Of a stretch of DNA of 64,000 nt, positions 1 through 12,050 are shown piece after piece. Positions within the stretch are counted from its first letter, which is position 1. The number at the start of each line of letters is the position of its first letter. The stretch is from Chinchilla lanigera. Taxonomy: Eukaryota; Chordata; Mammalia; Rodentia; Chinchillidae. The stretch lies in contig NW_004955417.1 of NCBI RefSeq assembly GCF_000276665.1, positions 14,794,648 to 14,858,647 of the forward strand. The letters run 5' to 3'. Position numbers and translations under genes: made by a program. The notes beneath the pieces are model-generated. The model was not told the DNA's origin. It ran no database searches and saw only the letters and a list, made by a program, of their open reading frames with translations.

Positions 1-42
1 CAGGCAGGCGCTTTTGCCGCTGAGCTAAATCCCCAGCCCCAC
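1..42 (-). mobile_element. ID SINE, 5' end only (cut by window edge)
   Basis: Reverse complement begins GGGGCTGGGGATTTAGCTCA, with a recognisable A box. The 3' part lies to the left of the window. A run of 15 or more T (A on the element strand) lies directly outside the 5' end at 43-58. Confidence 0.85.
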
Positions 43-394
43 TTTTTTTTTTTTTTCTAAAGAATGCTTAACACAGGGAAGGTTAATAGTCTTCTTTGAC
101 AAAATCTAAATCTAGTGAGTAATATTCATGGTATAGAGAAAAAAAGGAAAAAATAAGCCAATGGAATTGGAGAGTAAACAGTGGAAGAGTGCTGTTCATA
201 ATTCTTTTATTCTGAAAGGGCTTAAATTTTACTTCCATTACTGTTATTTGCTGGGGAGTAAAAAAGGTTAAGAACTACTGGATTACTGAAACTTTAATTG
301 GTGTCCTTGTTTCCAAAAACATAGTGCTGCTTCTTTGCACATCAGAGTAACTTTTCACCTTTAATATACCGCATCTTATGTCATTCCCCTTTTA

Positions 395-1075
395 AAGTCC
401 TCTTATTGCTGCCCCACCCCTGCACGCTCCTGAGAGCCTAGCTGAATCCTGGACAGCTTCAGCAGCCTTGGTGACTGTACCCTTTCTCCTTCCCCACTGG
501 CTTGGGACCCTGGCTGTGTCCCGGCCAGAGTTAGGAACCTCAGTGACCATGACCCATGCACCCCCCACACCCCCATCTCCCACGCCCTTGCTGAAGCCTG
601 GCTGAGGCCCAGATAGTTTCAGGGGTCTTGGTGACCATTACCCCCACCGCACTCTCACTAGAGGCCAGCTAAACACCAGACAGGTTTAGCAGCCTTGGTG
701 ACTGCGCTCTCATCCCTCCCCTACTGGCATGGGAACCAGGCTTGGTCACAGACAGCTTCAGGAGCCTCAGTGGCCACAGCCTACTCATCCCTGCACCCAG
801 CTGATTTGAAACCCTGTCAGCTTCGGGAACCTAGATGACCACACTTATGGAAGTGTGACTGAACCCCAGACAGCTTTGGGAACCCCTCATGGGAGCCAAG
901 CTGAGCACTGGACAGCTTTGGAAGCCTGGGTGACCCTCCCCCACCAACACCATTGCAGGAGCAAAGCTGAGCACTGGGGACCTTCAAGTCCTTTCCCTGC
1001 CACTCTCACACCATTGCAGGAGTGAGGCTGGGCTCCAGGGAACCTCTTTGAAAATGACAAAATAAAAGAGTAAAA
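395..1075 (+). repeat. GC-rich tandem array, ten degenerate units (probable L1 5' UTR)
   Basis: Ten diverged copies of a unit with consensus close to GCTGAGCACCAGACAGCTTC followed by AGGAGCCTTGGTGACC start near 441, 513, 601, 668, 740, 800, 857, 900, 966 and 1027, spaced 43-88 bases apart. The array is far richer in G+C than its surroundings and stands directly before an L1 ORF1-like remnant. By analogy with mouse L1 promoter monomers I infer it is the 5' regulatory region of this L1, but no family was identified. Confidence 0.6.
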
Positions 1076-1146
1076 TGTAATCTCAGACCTGCACCCCACC
1101 CAGAACAAGTCCAGGAGACATTGGCACAGAAGAGCTTGGAAGTCAT

Positions 1147-1490
1147 ATGCCTAAAATTTCTCAAATGATAACAACTGAAGTAAAGAAACAACTCCATTAT
1201 GCCATAGAAGACCACAGATCAGAAATAATCTCTCAGGTAAAAATAGAAATGACAACCCTAGTGAAAGTATTGCTCAGCACATCTAAAGAAGACATAGATA
1301 AGAAAATAGAGGAGCATAGAATAATGATGGAATGAACAATATAGGAAAGAATTAGAATGCACGAAACAGATTCAAACAGATATATATGGAATTAAAAATT
1401 CCGGCAAAACCACTTGAGTGAAGCTGAAGGTAGGACTTTCAGACCTTGAAGGCAGCATTGCAGCTAATGATCTTGAAAGAAGGATCTCTT
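1147..1490 (+). pseudogene. L1 ORF1-like coiled-coil remnant
   Basis: From an ATG at 1147 the frame gives MPKISQMITTEVKKQLHY and about 60 highly charged residues. After a one-base shift near 1333 it continues EQYRKELECTKQIQTDIYGI, and later [17 protein letters not shown] after a stop and a further shift. Heptad-like spacing of hydrophobic residues suits the coiled coil of an L1 ORF1 protein. The RNA-binding part is missing. Assignment rests mainly on position between the tandem array and ORF2. Confidence 0.5.
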
Positions 1491-1529
1491 GAAAATAACA
1501 GTGAACCAGGAAATAACAGTTCAACAGCT

Positions 1530-2910
1530 GAAAATTACAGTACTCTGAAAAAAGAGATCGAAGAGGATTTCAGGAAATGGAAAGATATTCCTTGCTCATG
1601 GATAGGAAGAACCAACATTGTGAAAATGGTCATACTTCCAAAATTGTTGTACAGATTCAGTGCAATCCCAATTAAGATACCACTAGTATACATCACAGAT
1701 CTAGAGAAAAAATTGCTGAAATTCATCTGGAACCAGAAGAGGCCTAGAATAGCAAAAACAATCCTGGGCAACAAAGAAAAGGCAGGAGCCATCGCAATCC
1801 TTGACTTGAAATTACACTGCAAAGCTACTGTGATACAATCAGCATGGTACTGGCAAAAAAACAGACCTGAAAATCAGTGGAAGAGTTTAGAAGATGCAAA
1901 CACAACTACAAACACACTCGGCCACCTTATCTTTGACAAAGAGTCCAGACATGTTCACTAGAAGAAAGATAGCCTCTTTAATAAATGGTGCTGGAAAAAT
2001 TGGCCATCCACAGCTGAAGACTAAAAGTAGACCCCATGTCTGTCACCATGCACTAATGTCAAAATGGATCAATGATCTAAATATTAAAATAGAAACACTA
2101 AATGTACTGGAAGAGAAAGTAGGTAAAAATCTCATAGGGGTAGGCAGACATAGAGATACACAGAGAGCTCATGAACAAAAACCAAGCTGCACAGGAAATA
2201 CTTAAAAGAATCAACAGCTGGGGTCTCATCTTATTGAAAAGTTTTTGCACATCAAAAGAAATCACCAACAGAATAAAAAGAAAACCCTCAAATCGGGAAA
2301 AAGTTTTAACCAACTGCCCTTCAGAAAAAAGGACTTCTATCTGAAACACATAAAGATTTACAAAAAAAATGAGGCCCCCCAAATTCAAAAACACAGTCCA
2401 AAAATGGGCATCTGAAAGGAATATACACTTCTCAGATGAAAAAATACTAATGGTGAATAAATATATGAAAAATGTTCAACATCATTGGTCATTCAAGAAA
2501 GGCAAATTAAAACAACATTGAGATCCCATCTCACTCCAGAAAGAATGGCTATCATTAAGAAATCAAGCAATAACAAATGCAAGAGAGGCTATAGGGAAAG
2601 AGGAACCCTTCTTTACTGCTGGTGGGAGAGTAGAGTGATGCAACCACTATGGAAATCAGTGTGGAGATTCCTCACAAAACTAGGATTACAAGTCTCACTT
2701 AACCCAGCTATTCCCCCTCTGGGTATTTTCCCAGAGGAATTAAAAACATCATACCACAGTGATATATGTGCACCCATGTATATAGCAGCCCAGTTTGTCA
2801 TAGGTAAATCTTGGAAACAACCCAAATGCCCATCCACTGAGGAATGGATAAAAAAGATGTGGTATTTTTATACAGTGGAGTAGTGCTCAGCTATTAAAAA
2901 AGATAAACTC
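1530..2910 (+). pseudogene. L1 ORF2 3' part, degraded
   Basis: The frame at 1446-1961 contains [39 protein letters not shown] and [14 protein letters not shown], typical of L1 ORF2 downstream of the reverse transcriptase. After several stops and shifts, 2485-2883 gives QIKTTLRSHLTPERMAIIKK, GTLLYCWWES, LWKSVWRFL and CPSTEEWIKKMWYFYTVE, the ORF2 C-terminus. Endonuclease and reverse transcriptase domains are absent, so most of ORF1 and ORF2 were lost between about 1490 and 1530. Confidence 0.85.
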
Positions 2911-3790
2911 CAGGCTTTTTAGGTGAATGAATGCAGTTAGAGACCATACTCATAAGTGAAATAAATCAGACCCATATGTGTAAACATTGTATTGTTTCTG
3001 TAATATAAGAACCTGAAAGAGTAAATAAAACCCAAAATGTACAATAGATACTCTGAAAGGGAAAGAAATTGCTCAAAGGAAGGAACAACTGAGATGAGGG
3101 AAAGGAGAAAAAGAAAGGAAGAAGGGAAATAAATACATGTGTATAGAAGGATGGCTGAGATAACTGTACTGCTGATATCTAATTGTTTATTCAAAGGAAC
3201 AGTTAATGCTTAAATTTTACTTTTTACCAATTTTGCATGCCTATATTCGGTAATCTGAACAACTAATTTAAAGTCAACAATATCTAATATAATGACCGTT
3301 GGTGAATTCCTACCATCTTGTCTAGTGAAACTCCTTACTAAACATCGTTTCTAAAGGGTTTTTTTTTTTTTCATTCATTTTGTATTCTTTTTAATGGTTT
3401 GATCAGTCTTGCCTTCTTACATCTGGTAATCTGCGCAACTTCATTAAAGATAATATGTAATATAACAGCCACTGTCAATTCTTATCATTTTGTTCACAAA
3501 CCCTGTATCATTTTTATTGTTTTTGCTTTGTTTTGTTTTATTTTGCTATTGTTCTGTTTATTCTCTTTAAAATAAAAAAAATGATACAGGGCCTCAAGAC
3601 AAATTAATACAAATCGACACTGGTTGTTACATTGCATATCGCTATGCTCAACTACATTGCTCAGATTATCAGATGTAAGAATAAAAGATTGCTCAAACCA
3701 TTAAAGAGAATAAGAAAATAATTCTTCAGTAAAACATTAGAGATAATAGAGTTTCACTAGACAAGATGGTAGGAGTTCACCATTGTAATT
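2910..3790 (+). mobile_element. L1 3' UTR with direct and inverted repeat units
   Basis: Continues the L1 after ORF2, with a purine-rich tract at 3050-3135. A unit containing GGTAATCTG, then TAATATAA, then CTACCATCTTGT occurs at about 3240-3345 and again, diverged, at 3415-3520. Sequence at about 3575-3720 is the reverse complement of the second unit, and 3738-3785 is the reverse complement of the end of the first (ACTAGACAAGATGGTAGGA against TCCTACCATCTTGTCTAGT). Confidence 0.7.
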
Positions 3791-5409
3791 CCATTGCAAC
3801 TGCTTTTCTTACCCATTTTCTACTTCTCTGAACACATCTGCGACTGACCCTTTCCTAGTATGTTCCGACTGTACTATCTGGTTTCAGAGATGTTCCTGAA
3901 AGGGTTGCTGTTGTAGTTGTGCCATCTGATGTACATGGTTGTTTTAATGCTTTGTATGTACTTTGCTGCCTTTGTGTCAGCTTACATGTCAGTTGTATAG
4001 ACATGTCTTTACGACCACTCAGTTCAAGAGTTACATGATTGTTTTCTATCATATAAACTGTATCATTTTCTTAAGTGCTTGCTTATTTCCTTACTATGTT
4101 CATAGTGCCCCAAATTGTGGTTGGTACCTTATAAATACTGGATTAAAAAATGATTGAGCTACTGCCTAGGTTAGGCTACTATCCATATTATGTCTGTGTT
4201 GTCTTCTTCAGGTAGTACTGCCCATAGTTTTTAGAAACTCGTTTCTACTGTTATTTTTTATTATAATAAACATAGAAGACTATTGGTTGTAGTGGAAAAT
4301 AATTTTCTAACTAAGGTCTGGAAAATTTGGTTGTAGTTTTGATGTTATATAATTTAGACTTAGTCACTATACCTCTGTGGCTATGTTTTTATTTCATTAA
4401 CTTCTTGTAAGATTATGTTGAGATTTAAATGTAATAGTATATTTACTGATATTTCATGAAGCAGTGTGAATTAACTTCTCTACTGTCCTAAAACAAGAAA
4501 CATAATACTGAACAAATGTCTTTATACGTGTAGTTTAAGGGTGAAGTAATTTTAAATGTTGAACTTTGCTTTATGTTATAATACTATGTGTGCTATCAAG
4601 AGCTATGTTACGTATGTTTAAGAATCTGTAGTATTGGTATTGAATGTTTTAAGAATTGCAAACTACTAGACCTAATGATTTCTTCTCTATTAATTTTTCC
4701 ATTCCTTTCTCACTTCCTTTTCTGTCATAATAATTGCTTTTTGCATATTCTTTATGTAATTTGAATTTTAGATTCTTTTTTGCTTTGTGTGAAATACTTG
4801 TTATAAAAATGAAATTAATTTATTAGAAGTGTATATATACATTCAACTAGAGGCTTTGGGGATCTATAGAAAATGAAGCTTCTTCAACTTTGCTTTCTCT
4901 GTAAAAAACTGTATTCAGTCAGATTGATTAACTCTTGAACACAGTATTGATGCAGAAAAGTACACCAGAATTTCCTTTCTGCCTCCTTCTTACCTATTCA
5001 AACGTATGTGTGCAAGAAGAGATTCATTTAAGATCTTTTTCTCTAGTGACTTCCTGCTGTATCTAAAATGATTACTTACTTATCTGATGTTATCTATTAT
5101 CTATAGTTAGTTATATTTTACTATCTATAATACCATTATTTTGTTCACTTCAATCATCAGTAATTAATCATTTAACTATTTGTACTATTGTATTTTGTGG
5201 TTTTTAATCCTTAGAAGTTTTCAAGTTAATAAGTTCTTATTTCTATCTGTAGTACAATCTACTTGAGGATTGCCTATTTTCGCATTTTTATTTATTTTTG
5301 TGATTAACATACTTTTATATTTTGTTTTTTAGTCCCCATTAAGGAGCTATTAATTTTACTTCAAAGGGATATAGGTGTGTACTTTGAGTGACACGATATG
5401 CTGTGAGGT

Positions 5410-5640
5410 GCTGCTATACATTACTTAGATTTGAATTCTAGCTTTACTATTTGATAGTAGTAGCATCTTGGGAATGTCATTCAGTATCTCTGTGCCTCCA
5501 CTCCATTATCTGTCATAACACGATGAATCCTTTTAGGATTGGTGTGTAGATTAATGAAAATATAGATGTAAAATGGTTACCTTTGTGCTTGGCACAAGTT
5601 GCCACTCAGTAGGTACTGATGATCTTCATCAATATTATCG
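5410..5640 (+). mobile_element. MIR SINE
   Basis: Diverged but ordered MIR landmarks: a degenerate GATTTGAATTCTAGCTTTAC, TCTCTGTGCCTCCACTCC, TGTAAAATGG and TGCTTGGCACAAG, ending in the CTCAGTAGGTACTGATG region. Confidence 0.7.
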
Positions 5641-8600
5641 GCACTATTTTATGGCACAATGGAAAGAGGCATTGAGGTCACATACACCCTGCTGCTTTGT
5701 AATGTTGGACGACTTTTTTTTACTTCTGTAAAACCTAGTTCTACATTGATAAAAATGAAGATTATTCTAGTGGCAAATCTATATTTTTCCTTGGGAACTG
5801 CTGTCGTTTTTCTGGCAACAGTTACACACCTCCCCATGTTCTTCCTCTTTCTGACAGGGACTAAATGCAACGTGAGGAAGGTATGACTAGTAGTACATTC
5901 CTTTCAGAACCAGTGCTGTTGGGAAACCCTAACATGTTTTTCTAAGAGTCCATTGCATTCAGAGGATGAGTAAGAATGCAGAAATGAATAACAATGTTAA
6001 TCTGAGGAATAGACTTTGGCAACATTAGTATGGGTTTCATAATAGATTATTTTCTTGTACCATGGTCCTATGGAAGAACATTATTGAAGAAGGCTTGGTT
6101 TGTGCTTGGTGATAGTTAATTTGTTGGCTAAAAATTAGTGATTTTATCTGACTGTAGTGTATGGACAGTTCCTTATAGAGTTATCTCCTTTATGTATAAA
6201 ATATTATAACAATATGGGAATGTTGATGTGAACCAAATATAATTTTAGAGATTTATAACTTCAATTTTTTTCTACAACCAAGAATTGCAGCTTTCAAAAG
6301 TTAAGGTTTTTCTCTTGGACTAGATCATACTACTTTTGGTGTTTACCTTGAGGGTAGGATAAGCACATTTTAGGCCATGTTTGAATAGCAGCAATGGTCT
6401 ACCCACCCAGTTATGAGAGAATAGTAGCACCACCTTGTGGTGTCTCCTATATCCTGCCATTTTTACACAGATGCTGCTAATCAGGAAAGGAAATATAAGA
6501 AGAACCTCAGTGTAACAATTGTGTTTTCAGAGCTTATGTAAAATTTGATTATTAGACTCGTATTTGTCTTGAATTTCTAATGTTTCTCTAAGACTTTAAA
6601 TGCAAGTACTCATCTATTATGGTAATAATGTGTTTAGATGTCCAGATTCTTAGGCATATTTGCCAAGCTAATTTTAAACTTTTGTTTTTCTTTAAGTTTT
6701 ATGATTATTATAAAGTCAGCATTGAATTTTTGTTTTGATTGCTGTTAGAACCATCCATAAATAAAATTTAACAGCACAGTGTTTTGTTTTTAACTTTAAA
6801 ATATACTGTAATATTTTCTTGACAGAATTATATAGTGAAAAATAACATTGATTTTAAAAGTTATTTTCATAAAAATCAGAATATTAATTTTCTCCCAAGG
6901 TTCTATGTTATACTTTTATATTTTTGAATTGTTGGTTTCTTTGTAGTATTCTCCACTAGGAATTTTTAATAGTTTTCTAAGTTGGCTTGAAAGCAAATAC
7001 ATGTTCAAAATTGCTTTTTCTATGTAATTTGTAAAATAAAAAAATCAGTGTTTTTGAAGGTGGTGAACATAAAGGATGGAAAGCACAAGTGGTATAGGTA
7101 TCCTTATAAGAAACATTTTGTATTTTAGACAGTAAAGGAACATGTACTAATAGTAGTAATCTGTTTAAATAAAAAATGCTCATGTCTTTTAAAAAATATT
7201 AAAAGTCCAGAGTTTGCTAAATTGATCAAAGATGGATATTTTCAATAGAATTAAAGAACAGTTTAAACACAGACTTAAATAATATTAGCCTGATAAACAC
7301 CATGTGCTTATTAGACTAATTATATTTAAGTATATTTAAGTAATTGTATTTAAGCAAGTATACTATGCCCTTTCTAACTGAAAAGTATGGGGCCATTAGA
7401 TTATGACCAGTATACAACCAAAACTGTGAATTACTTGGCTATAAAAATTAATCACTTTTTAAATTTTGAAAGCATTATATTATAAACTTGAAGTTGTTAC
7501 AACCAAGAATATGCTGGTGTTTTAACTTGTATAACTTTATGTTGTTTTCTAATTATAAATCTAAATATTGGGATTTTTATTTGGTCTTGTTCCATGCAGG
7601 AAAGCAGTTTTCTGAGAAAAGTCATTTATGCTTTGAACATAATGAGTTTAAAGTTCTTGTATTTAAAAAGCTACCTTAATTTTGAAAAGATTAACAGAAT
7701 GCATTTGAAAGTAGAAAGATGACTGATGATATGTAGGAATATTTGAAATCTGTTCTGATCTTACATAAAATGAGAGACAGTGATTGTAAATATCAGAAAA
7801 TATATGTTATCTGATTTGATAAAACAACATTGCTTTTAACTTTGAAATTAAGATTTATGATTAAAAATTATAGTATTAAGGATTCTATGATTAAACACTA
7901 TGTACTATGTATACTACTTGTGCTTTTAAACAATGTAATGATTTTTAAAGAGTCATTGCTAATATCTACTGGCACATGAAATTTTAAAATCCAATGACAC
8001 CATCTAATGCGAGAAGACTCTAAAGACTGATTCCAGTTCATTTTTAGAATTATCATAATAGAAATTTTTATTAGACTTTTTACTTGAATCTACAAGAAGA
8101 AATATATTCATATGATCCTTCACTCTGTATACGTAATTTTTAAATGATAGGGATAATTTCATGTAGTCAGCAAGATTAAAATGGAAAATCAGTACAACAT
8201 AGTGGAAGTATTTAGAATTACATTTGGTCAGCAATTATCAGAGTTTGCTAGAAAGACACTTGCACCGAATAGATAGTGGTTATTCCAAATTACAGTATAT
8301 CACTTCATATTTGATGCAGTTTCGAAGGTAATTCTATCATGTTGATTACAGTTGATTATTATTGCTATACCCCCCTTATTTTTGAGCAAGTGCTCTACAA
8401 CTAAGCTAGTCACCAGTTTAAGGAACTGGTTTTGAAAGTTATTTTTTTAGTTATAGAAATCAGATCTTTTGATACATTTTTGGCAGAGGATCACAGGGAT
8501 GGGATACTGAACGATGACTCCTTTACCTACAGATCAATTTCTATAGTAATTACTTGTATATTCACCCCACACATGTCTCTTTGCACCTGACTATTCTGCA

Positions 8601-8959
8601 CTTTTGTTTCTTTACATATACTTTACTTTATCGTTTAACAACTAAATGTAACATTAAAATAAATAATAAATTGGTTATAGAATGTTACTTCTTTATTGCA
8701 AATAAACTAGGAATGAATATCTTAGTGTATATACTATATATTTGATAGTATGTATAAAAGCTGTCCTTTGTACGATTCCTAAATCTAAAATGGCTAGGTC
8801 AGTGAGTATATACATGTAAAATTTTAATAGATAATCCCAAAATGGTCATCAAAAAGGCTATGGCCCTTGGTATTTTTTTTATCAAAGAATGAAGATGCTT
8901 TATCCTTTATAGATTTATCAGTAATAGGATTTCATTTACTGAAGTTTTTATTAGCATAC

Positions 8960-9395
8960 TGTAAAGGTTGATACATTGTGTCAACTTGAGAAGTTTAGAA
9001 GTTTAGAACTTGAGAAGTTTAGAAGTTTAGAAGTTTAAAAACTTTTTAAACTAGTTTAAAAAGTCCGCCAGGGGCCAGAGTCCTCAATTTCTAAACATCC
9101 TCATCCTTTGTAAGAGGAAGGCAAGGAGATGGTGTGAGTGCTACACCCACCATAGGTGGGCTGGCCTGCTTAAAATATATGGGAAGAAAAGAGGCTCATT
9201 CTCCTCCCTTTTGCTCTTGTTGCTTTTGCTGTCTTTTGCTGCCTTGGACTATTGCCCCTGTGCTGTGCTACCCTGCCTTGGAACCAGCTGGTTATGGACT
9301 GAAGCCTCCATAAAGTATGAGTTAAATAAACCTTTCCCTCTTTAATTTTGGGTGTCAGGTATTTTGTCCCAGCAACTAGAGAAAAGTAACCAAGA
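8960..9395 (+). mobile_element. LTR-like or DNA repeat, family unresolved
   Basis: Begins near TGTGTCAACTTGAG, includes GCCTCCATAAAGTATGAGTT and AAATAAACCTTTCCCTC (a polyadenylation-signal-like block), and ends TCAGGTATTTTGTCCCAGCA then AAAGTAACCAAGACA. This layout matches a solo LTR of an ERVL/MaLR-like element. The left part carries a local iteration of AGAAGTTTAG. The exact family is not identified. Confidence 0.5.
8983..9040 (+). repeat. Short tandem iteration of AACTTGAGAAGTTTAGAAGT
   Basis: The motif AACTTGAGAAGTTTAGAAG occurs twice (from about 8983 and 9007) with additional AGAAGTTT units between and after, followed by AAAAACTTTTTAAACTAG. Confidence 0.8.
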
Positions 9396-10969
9396 CAAAT
9401 ACTACAGAAAAAAATTTACCTTTGTTTACCTTGAATTTCATTGGCTGTTAATTGTATTGAGCATTAATGAAGGCTGATTGCATTTATCCTGTAATTTAGC
9501 TGTTTATATTCTTTATGCATTTATATGTTGGGTATATGTCTTTTCTGTTAAGTTTTAGGAGATCTTCCTATATCATGAGTATTATTTTTGTTGTGTATTT
9601 TTTTAGTCTGACTTTTACTATTAACTTTAAGGCATCTTTACCATTTAGAATTTTTAAATTTTCATGATCAAAGAAATGTATAACCTTTATGATTTTAGGG
9701 TTTTACGTCATGGATATAAACTTGGAGAACAAAACTTTAAATAACACAAATTAATTAATGCCTCTTGTGGTTTAAGGTTACCGTTAAATTTTCCTTGGGG
9801 ATTTATGGCAAAATGAGACATAAGACACATGAATCAAATTGAGGGAGATCACATATTAACTTAAAGCTGATTAATGTTATATCTTAATGTAAAGGGGAAT
9901 AAACCACACCCCCCACACACACAGTGTAATACAATTGTCTGTCTTTGTGCTTTGTCTGGAGAAAAATATACATCCAGAATGAATGGTCTCACATTGATTC
10001 AGGCAGAGCCATACTTGTTTTTTTATTTGACACATTCTGCAGCTTTCTAAAGCACCTTTTGCCATATGTTTCATCTTTATTCTCACTTGATAACATTTTT
10101 ACCTTATTCATTGAGAAAAATGAATTGAGTCAGTGGCCTAAGTAAATTTTGTAATACTCAGTATTGTAGTGAGAGAATGAAAAGTTTGGTAGCAAAGGTT
10201 AACTTGAATCAAAGAATGTTCAGAGTTTGGAGAGATTTTTTATAAAGCATACATGTATGTAAATTGTTGTTGAATATTTTTATTTGATGTGAGTGGGACA
10301 TGGTAGTATTATTGCTAGGTTTAGAATACAATGCAAAAATCTGGTAAAAGCTGAAAAGTAAGTATATCATTATACTATTTTACTTCTAGTTACTTTCATG
10401 TAGTAGTTCTGTTCTATGGGTATATGTTTTACTTTCTGTGTGTAATATGAACCCTGTATTACATTGTTGCTATTATTTCTGCTTTAAATAGTAAACATGC
10501 TTTTAAAGAGATTTAGGTATATACATACACATATAACAGTATAAAAAAGAGTCTCCTTATTTATGAACATATTACCCCTTCTGCTCTTCTTTATTCCTTC
10601 TCTAGAATTGGGATTCTGTCTCATATGATTTCCTTCCATTCTAAAGCACCTTTCTTATAATTTCTTAAAGAGTAAGCTTTCTGAAGTGTAATTCTTTGTG
10701 TCATTTTGTATTTGTTTTTATTTTTGTTGTTTTCTTTTTTTTTATTTTAAAAATAAAAGGAGGGAAACATTAACAGACAACCTTTTACAAAATAGCAAAA
10801 GAACGGTACAGACAATACAGAGTTACAAACAAAGTGGTAGGAAATTAACAATGTTGTATTTGTTTTTGAAGGACATTTACATTGAATGTAAAAATCTAGG
10901 TTTCCTTTATCATCACTTTAACATTCTCTTTCTTTTATTCTCTGATAACCATAATAGCTGTTGAGAAGT

Positions 10970-12050
10970 TATCCTTACTTTGTATGTATTGTGTCTTTTC
11001 CCAAACTGGTTTCTGTTTTTGGTTTTCTGCAGTTGTTTATTGATAGCTCTAAACTGGCTTCATTCATTCTTTTTGAAGTTTGATGAACTATTTGAATGTG
11101 TCACTTGATCTTTTGATTGGTTTTAAAAAGAATTTTGGGAGAATTCTTTACTTCTGATAATTGTATATTTTACAGTCCTAATATTTTCATTTGGCTGTCT
11201 TTTGTAGTTTGTATCACCCTGCTGAAATTCCTTAGTTTATCCTTGATGTCTGTGTGTGTGTGTTTTTCTTTTAACACATTCTTTACAGTAGTTACCAGAT
11301 TTGTTTTAAAGTCCTCATTTGTAATTCCAATATCTGAACTTCTCTAGCACTAGTGCTATGGAGTGTTTCCTCAAGAGTCACTTTTTAAATTGTTTTATCT
11401 TGTTTTAAAATAGCTTTTATTCAATGCTAAACATTGTGTGTAAAAATAATAATAAACCCTGTAGTGAATAATGTTAATGCCCACAAAAAGCCATGCCTCT
11501 GTTGTCATAGCATTTGTGTTTATGTCTAATGTTTTTCCTCTATTATGCCACTTCAGTAGGATTTACTCCAGCTTTACGTACATTTCAGTTAACCCCAAGC
11601 ATCAGTATTTTAGAGATCAAGATTATAATCTTCTTTTATTTGGATTATGATTTTCCCAAATTGTCCTGCCTGGTGCTCAGTGGAAGATGTGGACTCCTTG
11701 TACCATTTCTTCTAGTTTTACTGCGTTGCATCAGGACCCATGGGCTTGTACCTCAGTGGGGTCTTTTAACTTTTCCAACTCTGATCTTTGTCATTCTCAA
11801 AAGCACTTGTTGGAAGCTTTTAGAAAACAGATGGCAGTTGAAATCCTCTTCTATCTGAACTTCTCGGTAATTCCATTCTACTGTGCCATTCTGGAAACTC
11901 TGTCTTTCAGCATTTATTCAGCTGTTTTCTCCTTACAAGCTCTCTTCTCCGCCCACTACACTGCAAAAATGAAGGTAGCTGCTCATTCCTTCTCTCCTAT
12001 AAGGGTCCTTTGACTTTGTTCTTGTTTGTTAGATTTGTGAATTCTACTGT
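10970..12050 (-). mobile_element. Old L1, 5' region remnant (antisense)
   Basis: Antisense landmarks of L1M-type 5' regions are recognisable: a stretch ending TCCAATATCTGAACTTCTC, then AATGCTAAACATTGTGTGTA, with related sequence on both sides. Highly diverged. The open frames at 11514-11858 and 11687-12013 fall inside it and are by-products. Confidence 0.5.

Noticed and set aside
1446..1961. 171-codon open frame as a gene
   Set aside because: It is L1 ORF2 sequence fused to an ORF1-like remnant, without an intact domain.
2485..2883. 132-codon open frame as a gene
   Set aside because: The residues match the L1 ORF2 C-terminus and the flanks are degraded L1.
8371..8420. Possible ID remnant (TGAGCAAGTGCTCTACAACT)
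   Set aside because: It resembles the antisense ID/B4 body over about 40 bases, too little to list as an element.
11514..11858. 114-codon open frame on the + strand
   Set aside because: It falls in an old antisense L1 5' region and overlaps another long frame; no protein similarity is recognised.
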